From contig NZ_MJGI01000027.1 of assembly GCF_001864835.1 (NCBI RefSeq), forward strand, positions 271,355-335,354: a stretch of 64,000 nucleotides of DNA, read 5' to 3'. The position numbers and the translations under genes are program-made. The stretch is from Curtobacterium sp. MCBA15_001. GTDB lineage: Bacteria > Actinomycetota > Actinomycetes > Actinomycetales > Microbacteriaceae. Below the pieces are notes generated by a model. The model searched no databases, was not told the DNA's origin, and saw nothing but the letters and a program-made list of their open reading frames with translations. Positions 10,896-19,515 of this stretch are shown here, piece after piece (position 1 is the stretch's first letter; every line of letters starts with the position of its first letter).

Positions 10896-10923
10896 CAGGT
10901 CCTTCCCCGACAGAGGAGTCGTC

Positions 10924-11655
10924 ATGAAGAAGTCCATCGCCACCGCGTTCGTCGCGGCCGCCGTCGTCGCTACGGGTGTGTTCGCCGCCGCCCCGGCCTC
11001 CGCCCTCGCCGCCAGCCCACAGGTCGTCGGCGGGACCCGAGCACCGGCGACCGGGTGGGCCGTCCAGCTCGAGGCCTCGGGCGGGTCGATCCCCTCGGGC
11101 TACGTCAGCAACTGCACGGGCGAGCAGATCAACGCCTCGTGGGTGCTCACGGCCCGCCACTGCATCGACGGCATCGGCGCGATGAACGTCTACCACTCGA
11201 ACTCCACCGCGAACCGCGGCACCCCGGCCGTCGTCGACCGGGTCTCCGCGGCACCGACCGGCGACATCGCCCTCGTGCACCTGCGCAGCTCGTACGCGCT
11301 GTCGACGTACGCGGCGCTCGACCTCGGCGCGACGGCGAAGTCGAGCGGCACCGGCACGATCGAGGGCTACGGCCTGCGGGCGAACGCGCAGCAGTCCGAC
11401 GGGCTCTACCAGGCGACGGTGTCCCTGACGGGTGCCAGCCGGGATGCCTTCAACGGCAGTGCGCAGCACGTCACGGGCGTCACCGGCGCGTCGAACCACG
11501 GTGACTCAGGCGGTCCGCTGCTGGTGAACGGCGTCGTCGTCGGCGTCTGCTCCACCGGTGACAGCGCGGACCCGGGTGCGAACACGACCGCCGGGTCGAA
11601 CTACGCGCTGCTCGCGCAGTCCGCGTCCTGGATCCGGTCCACGGCCGGCGTCTGA
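10924..11655 (+). CDS. Secreted trypsin-like serine protease (S1 family)
   Basis: 243 residues. A Sec signal peptide (MKKSIATAFVAAAVVATGVFAAAPASALA) precedes a short propeptide and VVGGTRAP, the usual trypsin N-terminal site. The catalytic triad is visible: His79 in TARHC, Asp114 in GDIALV, Ser195 in GDSGGP. Exported and probably extracellular. GAGGAG lies just upstream of ATG at 10924. A perfect hairpin follows the stop, so the gene stands alone. Small actinobacterial trypsins often degrade environmental or host protein; substrate not predictable. Confidence 0.95.
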   Translation: MKKSIATAFVAAAVVATGVFAAAPASALAASPQVVGGTRAPATGWAVQLEASGGSIPSGYVSNCTGEQINASWVLTARHCIDGIGAMNVYHSNSTANRGTPAVVDRVSAAPTGDIALVHLRSSYALSTYAALDLGATAKSSGTGTIEGYGLRANAQQSDGLYQATVSLTGASRDAFNGSAQHVTGVTGASNHGDSGGPLLVNGVVVGVCSTGDSADPGANTTAGSNYALLAQSASWIRSTAGV

Positions 11656-11669
11656 TCCGACCGGGCTCC

Positions 11670-11711
11670 GGACGGAAGGCTCGTGGCGGCGCCGCCACGA
11701 GCCTCCCGTCC
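11670..11711 (+). terminator. Palindromic hairpin after protease gene (dispersed family)
   Basis: 21-base arms (11670-11690 and 11691-11711), one mismatch, zero-length loop around GGCGGCGCCGCC. Carries the shared core AGGCTCGTGGCGGC / GCCGCCACGAGCCT. Lies 15 bp after the stop codon. No T-tract follows. Confidence 0.85.
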
Positions 11712-11765
11712 TTCCTGTGGTCGCGTTCATGGCGGCCGCTGCCTCGGCCCTGACAGGATGCTGCT

Positions 11766-13235
11766 GTGCTCGACGACGCCGACCGGTCCCTGATGCTCGC
11801 ACTGACGCGCTACCTCGAACACGCGAACGAACTCGCGGGGCGCGAGACCCGCACCGAGCTGACGCCCATCGGGCTCCGCGTCCGGGACCACCTGGGCGTC
11901 GACCCGCAGACGGTCCCCGTCGTGACCGAGGAGATCGCCGACCACCGCCTGGTCGACGCGGACATCGCGCTCGAGGAGCTGAGCGGCGGCGACCCCGATG
12001 CGCTGGTCGGCATCGCCGGGGACGACGGCCGCTTCCACAGCTCCATGAGCGAGTTCATCGCCCACGCGGCCTCGCGGTGGTCCATCGGTCCGGTGAGCTA
12101 CGCAGCGCGTGCCAGCGGGCCGGACACCACCCGGCGGGTCGTCTCCTTCGGCCTGTGGCTGCTGACGTTCGACGGCACCCCACTGGCAGTGCTGCAGCGT
12201 GCGGCGAAGCCCGAGTACGGACGGTCTCGGGCCACGCTCGAGGTCCTGTGCGCCGACCAGGACCGCGCGACGGCGTTCCTCGGACGGCTGCGGACCCTGA
12301 TGATCGAGCGCAGCGTGCTCCGCGGGCAGGTCCTGTCCTTCACCCGCTCGGAGTACGGCTCCGATGCCGGGGCCACCTTCCTGCGACGACCGGACGTCGG
12401 CGCCGGGGACGTCGTGCTGCCCGACGGCCTGCTGGACGAGGTCGTCGCGCACGTCGTCGGCATCGGCGAGCAGCGGGACGCACTGCTGGCGGCGGGCCAG
12501 CACCTGAAGCGCGGGGTCCTGCTGTACGGGCCTCCCGGAACCGGCAAGACGCTGACGATCCGCCACCTGCTGACCCGGACACCGGCGGTGACCGCCGTCC
12601 TGCTGACCGGGTCGAGCATCGCCGCGATCGGTGCGGCCGCCGAGATCGCCCGGACCTTCCAGCCCTCGATCGTCGTGCTCGAGGACATCGACCTCGTCGC
12701 GATGGAGCGCAGCGCCTCGCCCCAGCCGCTGCTGTTCGAGGTGCTCGACGCCCTCGACGGCCTGGACGGGGACGCCGACGTGGCCTTCGTCATGACGACC
12801 AACCGCGTGTCCGTGCTCGAGCGCGCGTTGGCCGACCGGCCCGGACGCGTCGACCTCGCCGTGGAGGTCCCACTGCCGGCACTGCCCGAGCGCACCCGGC
12901 TGTTCCGCCGGTACGCGGGGTCCTTGCCGTTCTCGGACCAGGCGATCGACGACGCTGCGGAGCGGGCCGAGGACACGACGGGCTCGTTCGCGAAGGAACT
13001 CATGCGGCGGAGCGTCCTCGGGGCGGCGATGCGCGGTGCCGAACCCGCGGACGAGGACCTGGCCGCCGCGCTCGAGTCGCTGCTGACGGCGCGGTCGAGC
13101 CTGACGCGGAAGCTCCTCGGCACGCGGGACGGCGACGAGGACCAGGGCGTCGACGTCGAGGACGACGAGTCCGACGACGGCGGCGTCTGGACGGCGTACG
13201 CGCCGCTGTCCGACACGATGTTCACCACGGACTGA
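11766..13235 (+). CDS. AAA+ family ATPase with uncharacterised N-terminal domain
   Basis: 489 residues. The first 230 form an unrecognised domain. Residues about 255-262 are Walker A GPPGTGKT, near 302-311 Walker B IVVLEDIDLV, with sensor-1 MTTNR and arginine-finger segment ALADRPGRVDLAVEVPLP, as in classical AAA proteins (FtsH, proteasomal, Cdc48-like). The tail is strongly acidic (DGDEDQGVDVEDDESDD). It therefore probably remodels or unfolds a protein. GTG start at 11766; no close partner gene, only a secreted protease upstream across a terminator. Target unknown. Confidence 0.85.
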   Translation: MLDDADRSLMLALTRYLEHANELAGRETRTELTPIGLRVRDHLGVDPQTVPVVTEEIADHRLVDADIALEELSGGDPDALVGIAGDDGRFHSSMSEFIAHAASRWSIGPVSYAARASGPDTTRRVVSFGLWLLTFDGTPLAVLQRAAKPEYGRSRATLEVLCADQDRATAFLGRLRTLMIERSVLRGQVLSFTRSEYGSDAGATFLRRPDVGAGDVVLPDGLLDEVVAHVVGIGEQRDALLAAGQHLKRGVLLYGPPGTGKTLTIRHLLTRTPAVTAVLLTGSSIAAIGAAAEIARTFQPSIVVLEDIDLVAMERSASPQPLLFEVLDALDGLDGDADVAFVMTTNRVSVLERALADRPGRVDLAVEVPLPALPERTRLFRRYAGSLPFSDQAIDDAAERAEDTTGSFAKELMRRSVLGAAMRGAEPADEDLAAALESLLTARSSLTRKLLGTRDGDEDQGVDVEDDESDDGGVWTAYAPLSDTMFTTD

Positions 13236-13283
13236 GCCCCGTGCCCGCCGCGGACCTCGGTCCTGCCGCGGAACCGTGTCCGT

Positions 13284-13326
13284 CGGACCTGAGCGTCCGT
13301 CCGGCGCGGACCTGAGCGTCCGTCCG
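13284..13326 (+). promoter_or_regulatory. Two 20-bp direct repeats upstream of SDR gene
   Basis: CGGACCTGAGCGTCCGTCCG occurs exactly at 13284-13303 and 13307-13326, a 23-bp period. Each copy contains the small dyad GGAC-N6-GTCC. They end 24 bp before the SDR start and may be paired binding sites for a regulator. Confidence 0.45.
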
Positions 13327-13350
13327 TGTGCCTCCGAGGACCGTGGGTGC

Positions 13351-14238
13351 ATGAGCCAGTACGACAAGCGTGACCCGAACTCCCTCTACCCCGCACCGCC
13401 GTACCCGGAGCAGGAGCAGTCGCTGCCGGGTGCCGCGTGGAAGATGGACCCGAAGCCCGACCACGGCGAGACGAGCTACGTCGGCAAGGAGCGCCTGACC
13501 GGGTTCCGCGGCATCGTCACCGGCGCCGACTCCGGCATCGGTCGCGCCGCCGCCATCGCCCTGTCCCGCGAGGGCGCCGACCTGGTGCTGTCCTACCTGC
13601 CCGACGAGCAGGAGGACGCGGAGGAGGTCCGCGACCTGCTCGAGTCCGAGGGACGCCGCGCGGTGCTCGTGCCGGGCGACATCTCCGACGAGCAGTACTG
13701 CACCGACCTGGTCCAGAAGGCCGTCGACGAACTCGGCGGGCTGGACACGCTGGTGATGGTCGCCGGTCGGATGGAGAGCAACGAGGACATCCTGACGCTC
13801 GACACCCAGATGTTCGACTCCACGTTCAAGACGAACATCTACTCGCTGTTCTGGTTGACCAAGGCCGCGATCCCGCACCTGGAGCCAGGCTCCACGATCG
13901 TGACGACGGGGTCGATCCAGGCGTCGACGCCGTCGCCGGACAAGATCGACTACGCCGTGTCGAAGGGCGCGATCAAGCTCTTCACCGAGGCCGTCGCACA
14001 GCAGCTCGCACCGAAGGGCATCCGCGTGAACTCCGTCGCACCGGGCCCCGTGTGGACACCGCTGCAGCCGGGCTCCGACGATGCCGAGACCGTGGCGCAC
14101 TTCGGGGAGCAGTCGCCGTTCGGACGTCCGGGTCAGCCCGCCGAGCTCGGTGCCGCGTACGTGCACCTGGTCAGCCCGGAGTCGAGCTACCAGTCCGGCT
14201 CGACGATCACCATCGCCGGCGGCACCCCCGCGTTCTGA
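13351..14238 (+). CDS. SDR oxidoreductase, general-stress type with N-terminal extension
   Basis: 295 residues. A proline-rich extension (residues 1-45, YPAPPYPEQEQSLPG...PKPDHGETSY) precedes a Rossmann fold with GADSGIGRAAA cofactor motif and active-site Tyr/Lys in YAVSKGAIK; it lacks the usual NNAG (MVAG instead). The same architecture is seen in YghA/YhdF/GspA39-type stress SDRs. A paralogue occurs at 48041-48955. Role is probably NAD(P)-dependent reduction of an aldehyde or ketone under stress. It ends one base before the convergent XRE gene. Confidence 0.9.
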   Translation: MSQYDKRDPNSLYPAPPYPEQEQSLPGAAWKMDPKPDHGETSYVGKERLTGFRGIVTGADSGIGRAAAIALSREGADLVLSYLPDEQEDAEEVRDLLESEGRRAVLVPGDISDEQYCTDLVQKAVDELGGLDTLVMVAGRMESNEDILTLDTQMFDSTFKTNIYSLFWLTKAAIPHLEPGSTIVTTGSIQASTPSPDKIDYAVSKGAIKLFTEAVAQQLAPKGIRVNSVAPGPVWTPLQPGSDDAETVAHFGEQSPFGRPGQPAELGAAYVHLVSPESSYQSGSTITIAGGTPAF

Positions 14239-14239
14239 G

Positions 14240-15091
14240 TCACGCCCCGGACAGGACGCCCTCCGCTCCCAACACACCGAGGAGCGCGAGGGCGTCCGCG
14301 TCCGGGGACCCGACGGGTGCGGTGTAGAGGACGAGGAACTGGTCCTGGTCCACGAGGGCCAGACTGTCGCAGTCAACCGTCACCGGCCCGACCACGGGGT
14401 GATGGAAGGTCTTCGTCAGCACCGGTGCCCCCTGGACGTCGTGCTGGTCCCACAGCCGAGCGAACTCCGCGTTGCCGTCGCGCAGCTCGTCGATCAGCGC
14501 GGTGACGGTCGGGTCGGCAGCGTGCCGTGCCAGCGTCGTGCGGAGCTGCATGACCACGTGGTGCTGGAACTCGGCGCCGTCCGCGATGCCGTACGGCGGC
14601 TCGGACGGGAGCGGTCCGGACGGGAACGCCCGCCGAGCGAGGTTGCGTCCGTCAGGGTCGACCGCCCCGAAGTCCTCCATCAGCGCCGCGGCCAGGTCGT
14701 TCCAGGCGAGGACCTCGAACGTCGCCGACAGCACGATCGCCGCGGTCTGGGGCATCCGGTCGATCATGGCGAGGATGCTCGGCCGGACCGCACGCCCCAC
14801 CGGTCCCGAGTCCAGTGACGCCGTCCCCGCGAGCACGTGGAGGTGCTCGGACTCGGCGGCGGTCAGACGCAGGGCACCCGCGATGCCGGCGAGGACCTCG
14901 GCCGACGGCCGGGGAGCGCGTCCCTGCTCGAGCCGGACGAAGTACTCGGTCGAGATGTGCGCGAGGACCGCGACCTCCTCGCGGCGGAGCCCCGGTGTCC
15001 GTCGCCGCGGGCCGGACGGCAGGCCGACGTCCTCGGGTCGCAGACGCTCGCGTCGGGACCGGAGGAAGGCGGCGAGTTCCGTGGTGTCCAT
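14240..15091 (-). CDS. XRE-family regulator with MmyB-like ligand domain (copy 1)
   Basis: 283 residues. The N-terminal helix-turn-helix (about 1-75) carries the signature RRRTPGLRREEVAVLAHIS...YFVRLEQGR typical of MmyB-type proteins; the rest is the MmyB-like ligand-binding domain (LAWNDLAAALM, HPVVGPVTVDCDSL, LYTAPVGSPDADAL). Such proteins act as local repressors or activators; some sense fatty acids. Divergent from the SDR at 15178, its likely target, with an 86-bp gap holding a dyad. Paralogous in length and layout to the gene at 16017-16868. Confidence 0.92.
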   Translation of the reverse strand: MDTTELAAFLRSRRERLRPEDVGLPSGPRRRTPGLRREEVAVLAHISTEYFVRLEQGRAPRPSAEVLAGIAGALRLTAAESEHLHVLAGTASLDSGPVGRAVRPSILAMIDRMPQTAAIVLSATFEVLAWNDLAAALMEDFGAVDPDGRNLARRAFPSGPLPSEPPYGIADGAEFQHHVVMQLRTTLARHAADPTVTALIDELRDGNAEFARLWDQHDVQGAPVLTKTFHHPVVGPVTVDCDSLALVDQDQFLVLYTAPVGSPDADALALLGVLGAEGVLSGA

Positions 15092-15126
15092 GGCTCGAGT
15101 CTGCGCCGGCCGTCCGCGCGCATCCT

Positions 15127-15141
15127 GGTACGGGTCGTACC
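15127..15141. promoter_or_regulatory. Operator dyad in XRE/SDR divergent gap (pair 1)
   Basis: GGTACG and CGTACC are exact inverted repeats around GGT. The following ACCTGGCTGCC resembles ACCTGGCCCTGCC at the equivalent place in pair 2, supporting a common type of site for the two MmyB-type regulators. Confidence 0.5.
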
Positions 15142-15177
15142 TGGCTGCCGGCGGGTGTCCGACCCGACGCTGGACGC

Positions 15178-15963
15178 ATGACCAACGAGACCCACACCAT
15201 CCCGTCCATCGGCCTGCTCACCGGCAAGGTCCTCTTCATCACCGGCGCCAGTCGCGGCATCGGTGCCGCCGCGGCGCACCTGTTCGCCCGTGAAGGCGCT
15301 GCGATCGTCCTCGCCGCACGCAGCACCGACGTGCTCGACAGCGTGGTCCGTGCGATCCGCACCGCGGGCGGCACCGCGGACGCCGTGGCGCTCGACCTGG
15401 CCGACCCGGCGAGCATCCGTGCCGCGGTGGCCCGGGTCGAAGAACTGCACGGTCGCCTGGACGGGGCGTTCAACAACGGTGCCGCCATCCAGCAGCCGGG
15501 TCCGCTCGACACCACCTCGGACGAGGACCTCGACACGCAGTTCGCCGTCAACTTCCGCGGGCACTGGGTCGCGATGACTGCCGAGGCCGCGCTGATGCGC
15601 CGGTCGGGCGGTGGCGCGATCGTCAACACGTCGAGCATCGGCAGCCGTCGAGCGAACCCGGCGCTGCCGGCCTACGGCGCGATGAAGCGGGCGCTCAACA
15701 GCCTCACCGAGACCGCCGCCGTGACGTGGGCGCCGGAGCAGATCCGGGTGAACGGCATCACCCCGGGCGGGACCGCGACCGAGATGATCGACGCGTGGGA
15801 GGCCGCGACGCCCGGCATCACCGAGCAGATCAACGCCTCGGTGCCGCTCGGTCGGATGGCCCGCCCGGAGGAGGTCGCCGAGGTCGCGGCGTGGCTGCTG
15901 AGCGACCGCGCTGCGATGGTCACCGGCGCGATCGTACCGGTCGACGGGGGCGCCGGGGCCTGA
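15178..15963 (+). CDS. SDR family oxidoreductase
   Basis: 261 residues, classical SDR: TGASRGIGAAAA cofactor loop near residue 22, NNGA (variant of NNAG), catalytic Ser in NTSSIGS, Tyr-x3-Lys in YGAMKRAL, and C-terminal VPVDGG. The substrate is not predictable. Divergent from an MmyB-type XRE regulator that probably controls it. ATG at 15178 fits the start of the conserved region, though no good Shine-Dalgarno is visible, so a leaderless message is possible. Confidence 0.92.
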   Translation: MTNETHTIPSIGLLTGKVLFITGASRGIGAAAAHLFAREGAAIVLAARSTDVLDSVVRAIRTAGGTADAVALDLADPASIRAAVARVEELHGRLDGAFNNGAAIQQPGPLDTTSDEDLDTQFAVNFRGHWVAMTAEAALMRRSGGGAIVNTSSIGSRRANPALPAYGAMKRALNSLTETAAVTWAPEQIRVNGITPGGTATEMIDAWEAATPGITEQINASVPLGRMARPEEVAEVAAWLLSDRAAMVTGAIVPVDGGAGA

Positions 15964-16016
15964 CCGCGATCGCCGCCGACCGCCGACCACCGCCGCCGCG
16001 ATCAGCCGCCGACCGG

Positions 16017-16868
16017 TCAGCGCTCCTCGACGAGCTCCTGCGTCCCGAGCACGATCGCGAGCGCCAGCCGTTCGGCGTCGGGAGTGCCCGGCTCGGCCGT
16101 GTACGCCATGATCCGCAGGTCCTCGGGCCCGACCACGAGCGTGTCGCAGTCCACCCGGATCGGACCGACGGTCGGGTGGACGATCGTCTTCTGTCGCGAG
16201 GGCTCGTCGCCCGTCGCCGGCGCCGCGGACTCCCAGAGCGCCACGAACCGTGGGCTCGCTGCGCGCAGGTCCCGCACGAGCTGGCGCAGCTGCCGGTCGA
16301 GCGGGAAGCGGGCCGCCGTCGAGCGCAGGTCCGCCACGATCCGCTCCTCGAACACGGCCCGCTCGGCCGCGGAGTGCACGGCGCGGCTGCCCGGCCCGAC
16401 CAGGTGGCGCCAGGCGGTGTTCCGCTCGTGCCCGCGGAGTGCACCGACCGGCCCCATCAGCGCGTCGTACGGCGGGTTCGCCACGAGCAGGTTCCCGGCC
16501 GCGTCGAGGACGGCGACGGGCGTGTCCGCGAGTCGGTCGAGCAGCCGTTGCACGCTCGGCGGGATCCGCGTGGGCACGACGTCCGCGCCGGGCGCCGCGT
16601 GCCCGGCGAGCGTGTAGAGCAGCTCGCGGTCGGCGTCGGCCACCCGCAGCGCGCGGACCAGCGCCTCGACCACCTGCGCGGACGGTGACGTCGCGCGCCC
16701 CTGCTCGAGACGGGTGAGGTAGTCCGCCGAGATGCCCGCGAGCCCGGCGAGCTCCTCGCGCCGCAGCCCGGTCGCACGCCGCCGCGGTCCGATCGGCACA
16801 CCCACCGCCGACGGGGTGACGTGGTCACGCAGCCGTCGGAGGGTCCGGCCGAACTCGGAGTGGTCCAT
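16017..16868 (-). CDS. XRE-family regulator with MmyB-like ligand domain (copy 2)
   Basis: 283 residues, same architecture as copy 1: helix-turn-helix with RRRATGLRREELAGLAGIS...YLTRLEQGR, then a ligand domain with VANPPYDALMG, HPTVGPIRVDCDTL and YTAEPGTPDAERL. The ATG at 16868 begins MDHSEFGRTLRRL, matching the N-terminus of copy 1 (MDTTELAAFLRSR). Divergent from the SDR at 16972. Confidence 0.92.
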   Translation of the reverse strand: MDHSEFGRTLRRLRDHVTPSAVGVPIGPRRRATGLRREELAGLAGISADYLTRLEQGRATSPSAQVVEALVRALRVADADRELLYTLAGHAAPGADVVPTRIPPSVQRLLDRLADTPVAVLDAAGNLLVANPPYDALMGPVGALRGHERNTAWRHLVGPGSRAVHSAAERAVFEERIVADLRSTAARFPLDRQLRQLVRDLRAASPRFVALWESAAPATGDEPSRQKTIVHPTVGPIRVDCDTLVVGPEDLRIMAYTAEPGTPDAERLALAIVLGTQELVEER

Positions 16869-16893
16869 GCGGCCAGTCTGCCCCGGCGCGTCC

Positions 16894-16903
16894 GGTCCGG
16901 ACC
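16894..16903. promoter_or_regulatory. Operator palindrome in XRE/SDR divergent gap (pair 2)
   Basis: GGTCCGGACC is a perfect 10-bp palindrome, followed by TGGCCCTGCC. Position and flank are like the dyad of pair 1. Probable binding site of the adjacent regulator. Confidence 0.45.
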
Positions 16904-16971
16904 TGGCCCTGCCAGTCCTACGACAACCGGGCGGCTGCCTGCACCCAGCGGCGGGAGCCAGGCTGCCGGGC

Positions 16972-17655
16972 ATGACAACGACACTCGTGACCGGAGCCAC
17001 CCGTGGCCTCGGTAAGGAAACCGCCCGCCAGCTCGTCGCCGCCGGGCACACCGTCTGGATCGGGGCCCGCGACCTGGCCGCCGGCACCGCCGTCGCCGAC
17101 GCTATCGGCGCCCGCGCGGTGCAGCTCGACGTGACGGACGACGCCTCCGTCGCCGCCGCGCTGGCGCACGTCGACGCCGAGGGCGGGCTGGACGTGCTCG
17201 TCAACAACGCCGGCATCGCGCTGCTCGGACTGGACGGCCCCGAGGCACTCGCCGTGTTCGACACGAACGCCGTCGGCATCGTCCGGGTCACCGAGGCGGC
17301 CCTGCCGGTCCTCCGACGATCGGAGGCCCCGCTCGTGGTGAACATCGGCAGCGCGCTCGGCTCGTTCGCCGCCACCCACGACCCGGCCAAGCCCGCGTCC
17401 ACCGTGCACGCGATCGTCTACGGCGCGAGCAAGGCAGCGGTGTCGATGCTCACGTCGCAGTACGCTCGCGCCGTGCCGGAGGTCCGCTTCGTGGTGCTCG
17501 AACCCGGGTACACCGCGACCGAGCTGGGCGGGGCGCCGAACCCGCACGGACGCCCGGTCGAGGTCAGCGCCGCGACCGTGGTGGCCGCCGCCTCGGCGGG
17601 CCCGGAGGGCCCGACCGACGCGTTCCTGGAGGACGGCGAACCGCTCGGTTGGTGA
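16972..17655 (+). CDS. SDR family oxidoreductase (short form)
   Basis: 227 residues: TGATRGLGKETA cofactor loop at residue 7, LDVTDDASV adenine contact, NNAGIALLG, Ser in NIGSALGS and Tyr-x3-Lys in YGASKAAV. Shorter at the C-terminus than most SDRs. Divergent from MmyB-type regulator copy 2, so likely under its control. A GGCGGGAG stretch is upstream of ATG at 16972. Confidence 0.92.
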   Translation: MTTTLVTGATRGLGKETARQLVAAGHTVWIGARDLAAGTAVADAIGARAVQLDVTDDASVAAALAHVDAEGGLDVLVNNAGIALLGLDGPEALAVFDTNAVGIVRVTEAALPVLRRSEAPLVVNIGSALGSFAATHDPAKPASTVHAIVYGASKAAVSMLTSQYARAVPEVRFVVLEPGYTATELGGAPNPHGRPVEVSAATVVAAASAGPEGPTDAFLEDGEPLGW

Positions 17656-17661
17656 CCACGA

Positions 17662-17709
17662 GACGGACGGGAGGCTCATGGCGGCGCGGCCACGCGCCTC
17701 CCGTCCGTC
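17662..17709. terminator. Hairpin between convergent SDR and poxB (dispersed family)
   Basis: GACGGACGGGAGGC (17662-17675) pairs exactly with GCCTCCCGTCCGTC (17696-17709); the inner part is imperfect (TCATGGCGGC / GCGGCCACGC). It can serve both convergent genes. Confidence 0.85.
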
Positions 17710-17721
17710 AGGTGGTGACGG

Positions 17722-19446
17722 TCAGAGCAGCTGCCGCGCGTTGGTCGCGGCCAGGTCGAGCAGCTCGTCACCGCGCCCGCTCAGCACGGTGCGGATCGCG
17801 TAGAGCGTGAACCCCTTGGCCTGCTCGAGCGTGACCGCCGGCGGCATCGACAGTTCCTGGCGGTTGGCCTTCACGGACACCAGCGCGGGGCCGTCGTGCG
17901 CCAACGCCGCCGCCATGGCCGACTCGAAGTCCGCCGACTCGTCGACGCGGAAGCCCTTGATGCCGATCGCCTCGGCGACCGCTGCGAAGTCGGGGTTGAC
18001 GAGTTCCGTGCCGAAGTTCACGAACCCGGCGGCCTTCATCTCGAGCTCGACGAAGTTGAGCGACGAGTTGTCGTAGACGACGACCTTCACCGGCAGCTTG
18101 TTCTGCACGATCGTGACGAGCTCGCCGAGCAGCATCGTCAGCCCGCCGTCGCCCGCCATCGCGATGACCTGCCGGTCCGGGAACGCCGTCTGCGCACCGA
18201 TCGCCTGGGGCAGTGCGTTCGCCATCGAGCCGTGCCAGAACGACCCGATCAGCCGCCGCTTGCCGTTCAGCGTCAGGTACCGCGATGCCCAGACGACCGG
18301 CGAGCCGACGTCCGGGATGAACACCGCGTCCTCGGCGGCCAGCCGGTTGAGCACGCGGGTGACGTACTGCGGGTGCAGCGGCTTGTGCTTCCCTGCGGGG
18401 ACGGCCAGGTCGTCGAGCTTCTCGCGGGTCTTCCGGTAGTGCTTCCGAGCGTCCTCCAGGTGCCGGGTGGGCTTCGAGTCGTCCAGCAGCGGGACGAGCG
18501 CGAGTGCTGTGTCCTTCACGGTGCCGACGAGCCCGATGTCGACGGGGTGTCGACGCCCGAGCTGTTCGCCGCGGATGTCCACCTGGACGTGCTTGGCCTT
18601 CGCCGGGAAGAACTGCGGGTAGGGGAAGTCCGTGCCGAGCATCAGCACGACGTCGGCGTCCTCCATCGCGCGGTAGCCGGACGCGAACCCGAGCAGCCCG
18701 GTCATCCCGACGTCGTACGGGTTGTCCCACTCGATGTGCTCCTTGCCGCGGAGGGCGTGCACGATCGGGGCCTGCAGCCGTTCGGCGAGGGCGACGACCT
18801 CGTCGTGGGCACCCGCGACACCCGCGCCCGCCAGGATCGTGATCTTGTCCGCGCCGTTGAGCAGGTCGGCGGTGCGGCGCAGCTCGTCCTCGGAGGGGAT
18901 GACGCGCGGGGTGGCGCGCTCGATGCGGGTGGTCCGGGTGTCCTTCGCCTCGGCGAGCAGCACGTCCCCGGGGATCACGAGCACGGCGACCCCGCGCTGC
19001 TCGATCGCCGCGCGCATCGCGATCTCGAGCAGGCGTGGCATCTGCGACGGGTCCGCGACGTACTCGGCGTAGACGGAGCACTCGCGGAACAGCTCCTGCG
19101 GGTGCGTCTCCTGGAAGTAGCCGGTGCCGATCTCCGTCGTGGGGATGTGCGCCGCGATCGCCAGGACCGGGACCCGCGAGCGGTTCGCGTCGTACAGGCC
19201 GTTGACCAGGTGCAGGTTCCCCGGACCACAGCTGCCCGCGCAGACGGCGAGCTCTCCGGTGAGCTCCGCCTCGGCCGACGCGGCGAACGCGGCCGCCTCC
19301 TCGTGCCGGACGTGCTCCCAGCGGATCGTGCCGTCCTTGCGCAGTGCGTCGGTGAACCCGTTGAGGGAGTCCCCGGGCAGGCCGTAGACCCGCTGGACGT
19401 CGTTCACGCGGAGGGTGGCGACGATGTTCTCGGCAACGGTGGGCAT
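17722..19446 (-). CDS. poxB: Pyruvate dehydrogenase (quinone) / pyruvate oxidase-type TPP enzyme
   Basis: 574 residues, three-domain TPP enzyme: N-terminal PYR domain (RVYGLPGDSLNGF, catalytic Glu in VRHEEAAAFAAS), central FAD-binding domain (GAGVAGAHDEV, LLGTDFPYPQFFP) and C-terminal PP domain with GDGGLTMLLGEL...VYDNSSLNFVELEM for Mg-TPP. Best match is PoxB, which decarboxylates pyruvate to acetate and passes electrons to the quinone pool at the membrane. GAGAGGA precedes ATG at 19446. Monocistronic and divergent from a PAP2 gene. Acetolactate synthase is a weaker alternative. Confidence 0.9.
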   Translation of the reverse strand: MPTVAENIVATLRVNDVQRVYGLPGDSLNGFTDALRKDGTIRWEHVRHEEAAAFAASAEAELTGELAVCAGSCGPGNLHLVNGLYDANRSRVPVLAIAAHIPTTEIGTGYFQETHPQELFRECSVYAEYVADPSQMPRLLEIAMRAAIEQRGVAVLVIPGDVLLAEAKDTRTTRIERATPRVIPSEDELRRTADLLNGADKITILAGAGVAGAHDEVVALAERLQAPIVHALRGKEHIEWDNPYDVGMTGLLGFASGYRAMEDADVVLMLGTDFPYPQFFPAKAKHVQVDIRGEQLGRRHPVDIGLVGTVKDTALALVPLLDDSKPTRHLEDARKHYRKTREKLDDLAVPAGKHKPLHPQYVTRVLNRLAAEDAVFIPDVGSPVVWASRYLTLNGKRRLIGSFWHGSMANALPQAIGAQTAFPDRQVIAMAGDGGLTMLLGELVTIVQNKLPVKVVVYDNSSLNFVELEMKAAGFVNFGTELVNPDFAAVAEAIGIKGFRVDESADFESAMAAALAHDGPALVSVKANRQELSMPPAVTLEQAKGFTLYAIRTVLSGRGDELLDLAATNARQLL

Positions 19447-19515
19447 GTGTGTCCTCTCACGCGGGTGGGTGTGCCCCTCCTGTCTAGTCCCGCGCGGTGC
19501 TGGGACGATGGACGG

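Noticed and set aside
11558-13315. Alternative frame covering the AAA+ ATPase gene
   Set aside because: It is Arg/Pro-rich with no motif, whereas the chosen frame has intact Walker A, Walker B and sensor motifs.
17896-19515. Long + strand frame antisense to poxB joined to the PAP2 gene
   Set aside because: Only the part from 19516 has PAP2 motifs and a normal N-terminus; the upstream part mirrors poxB codons.
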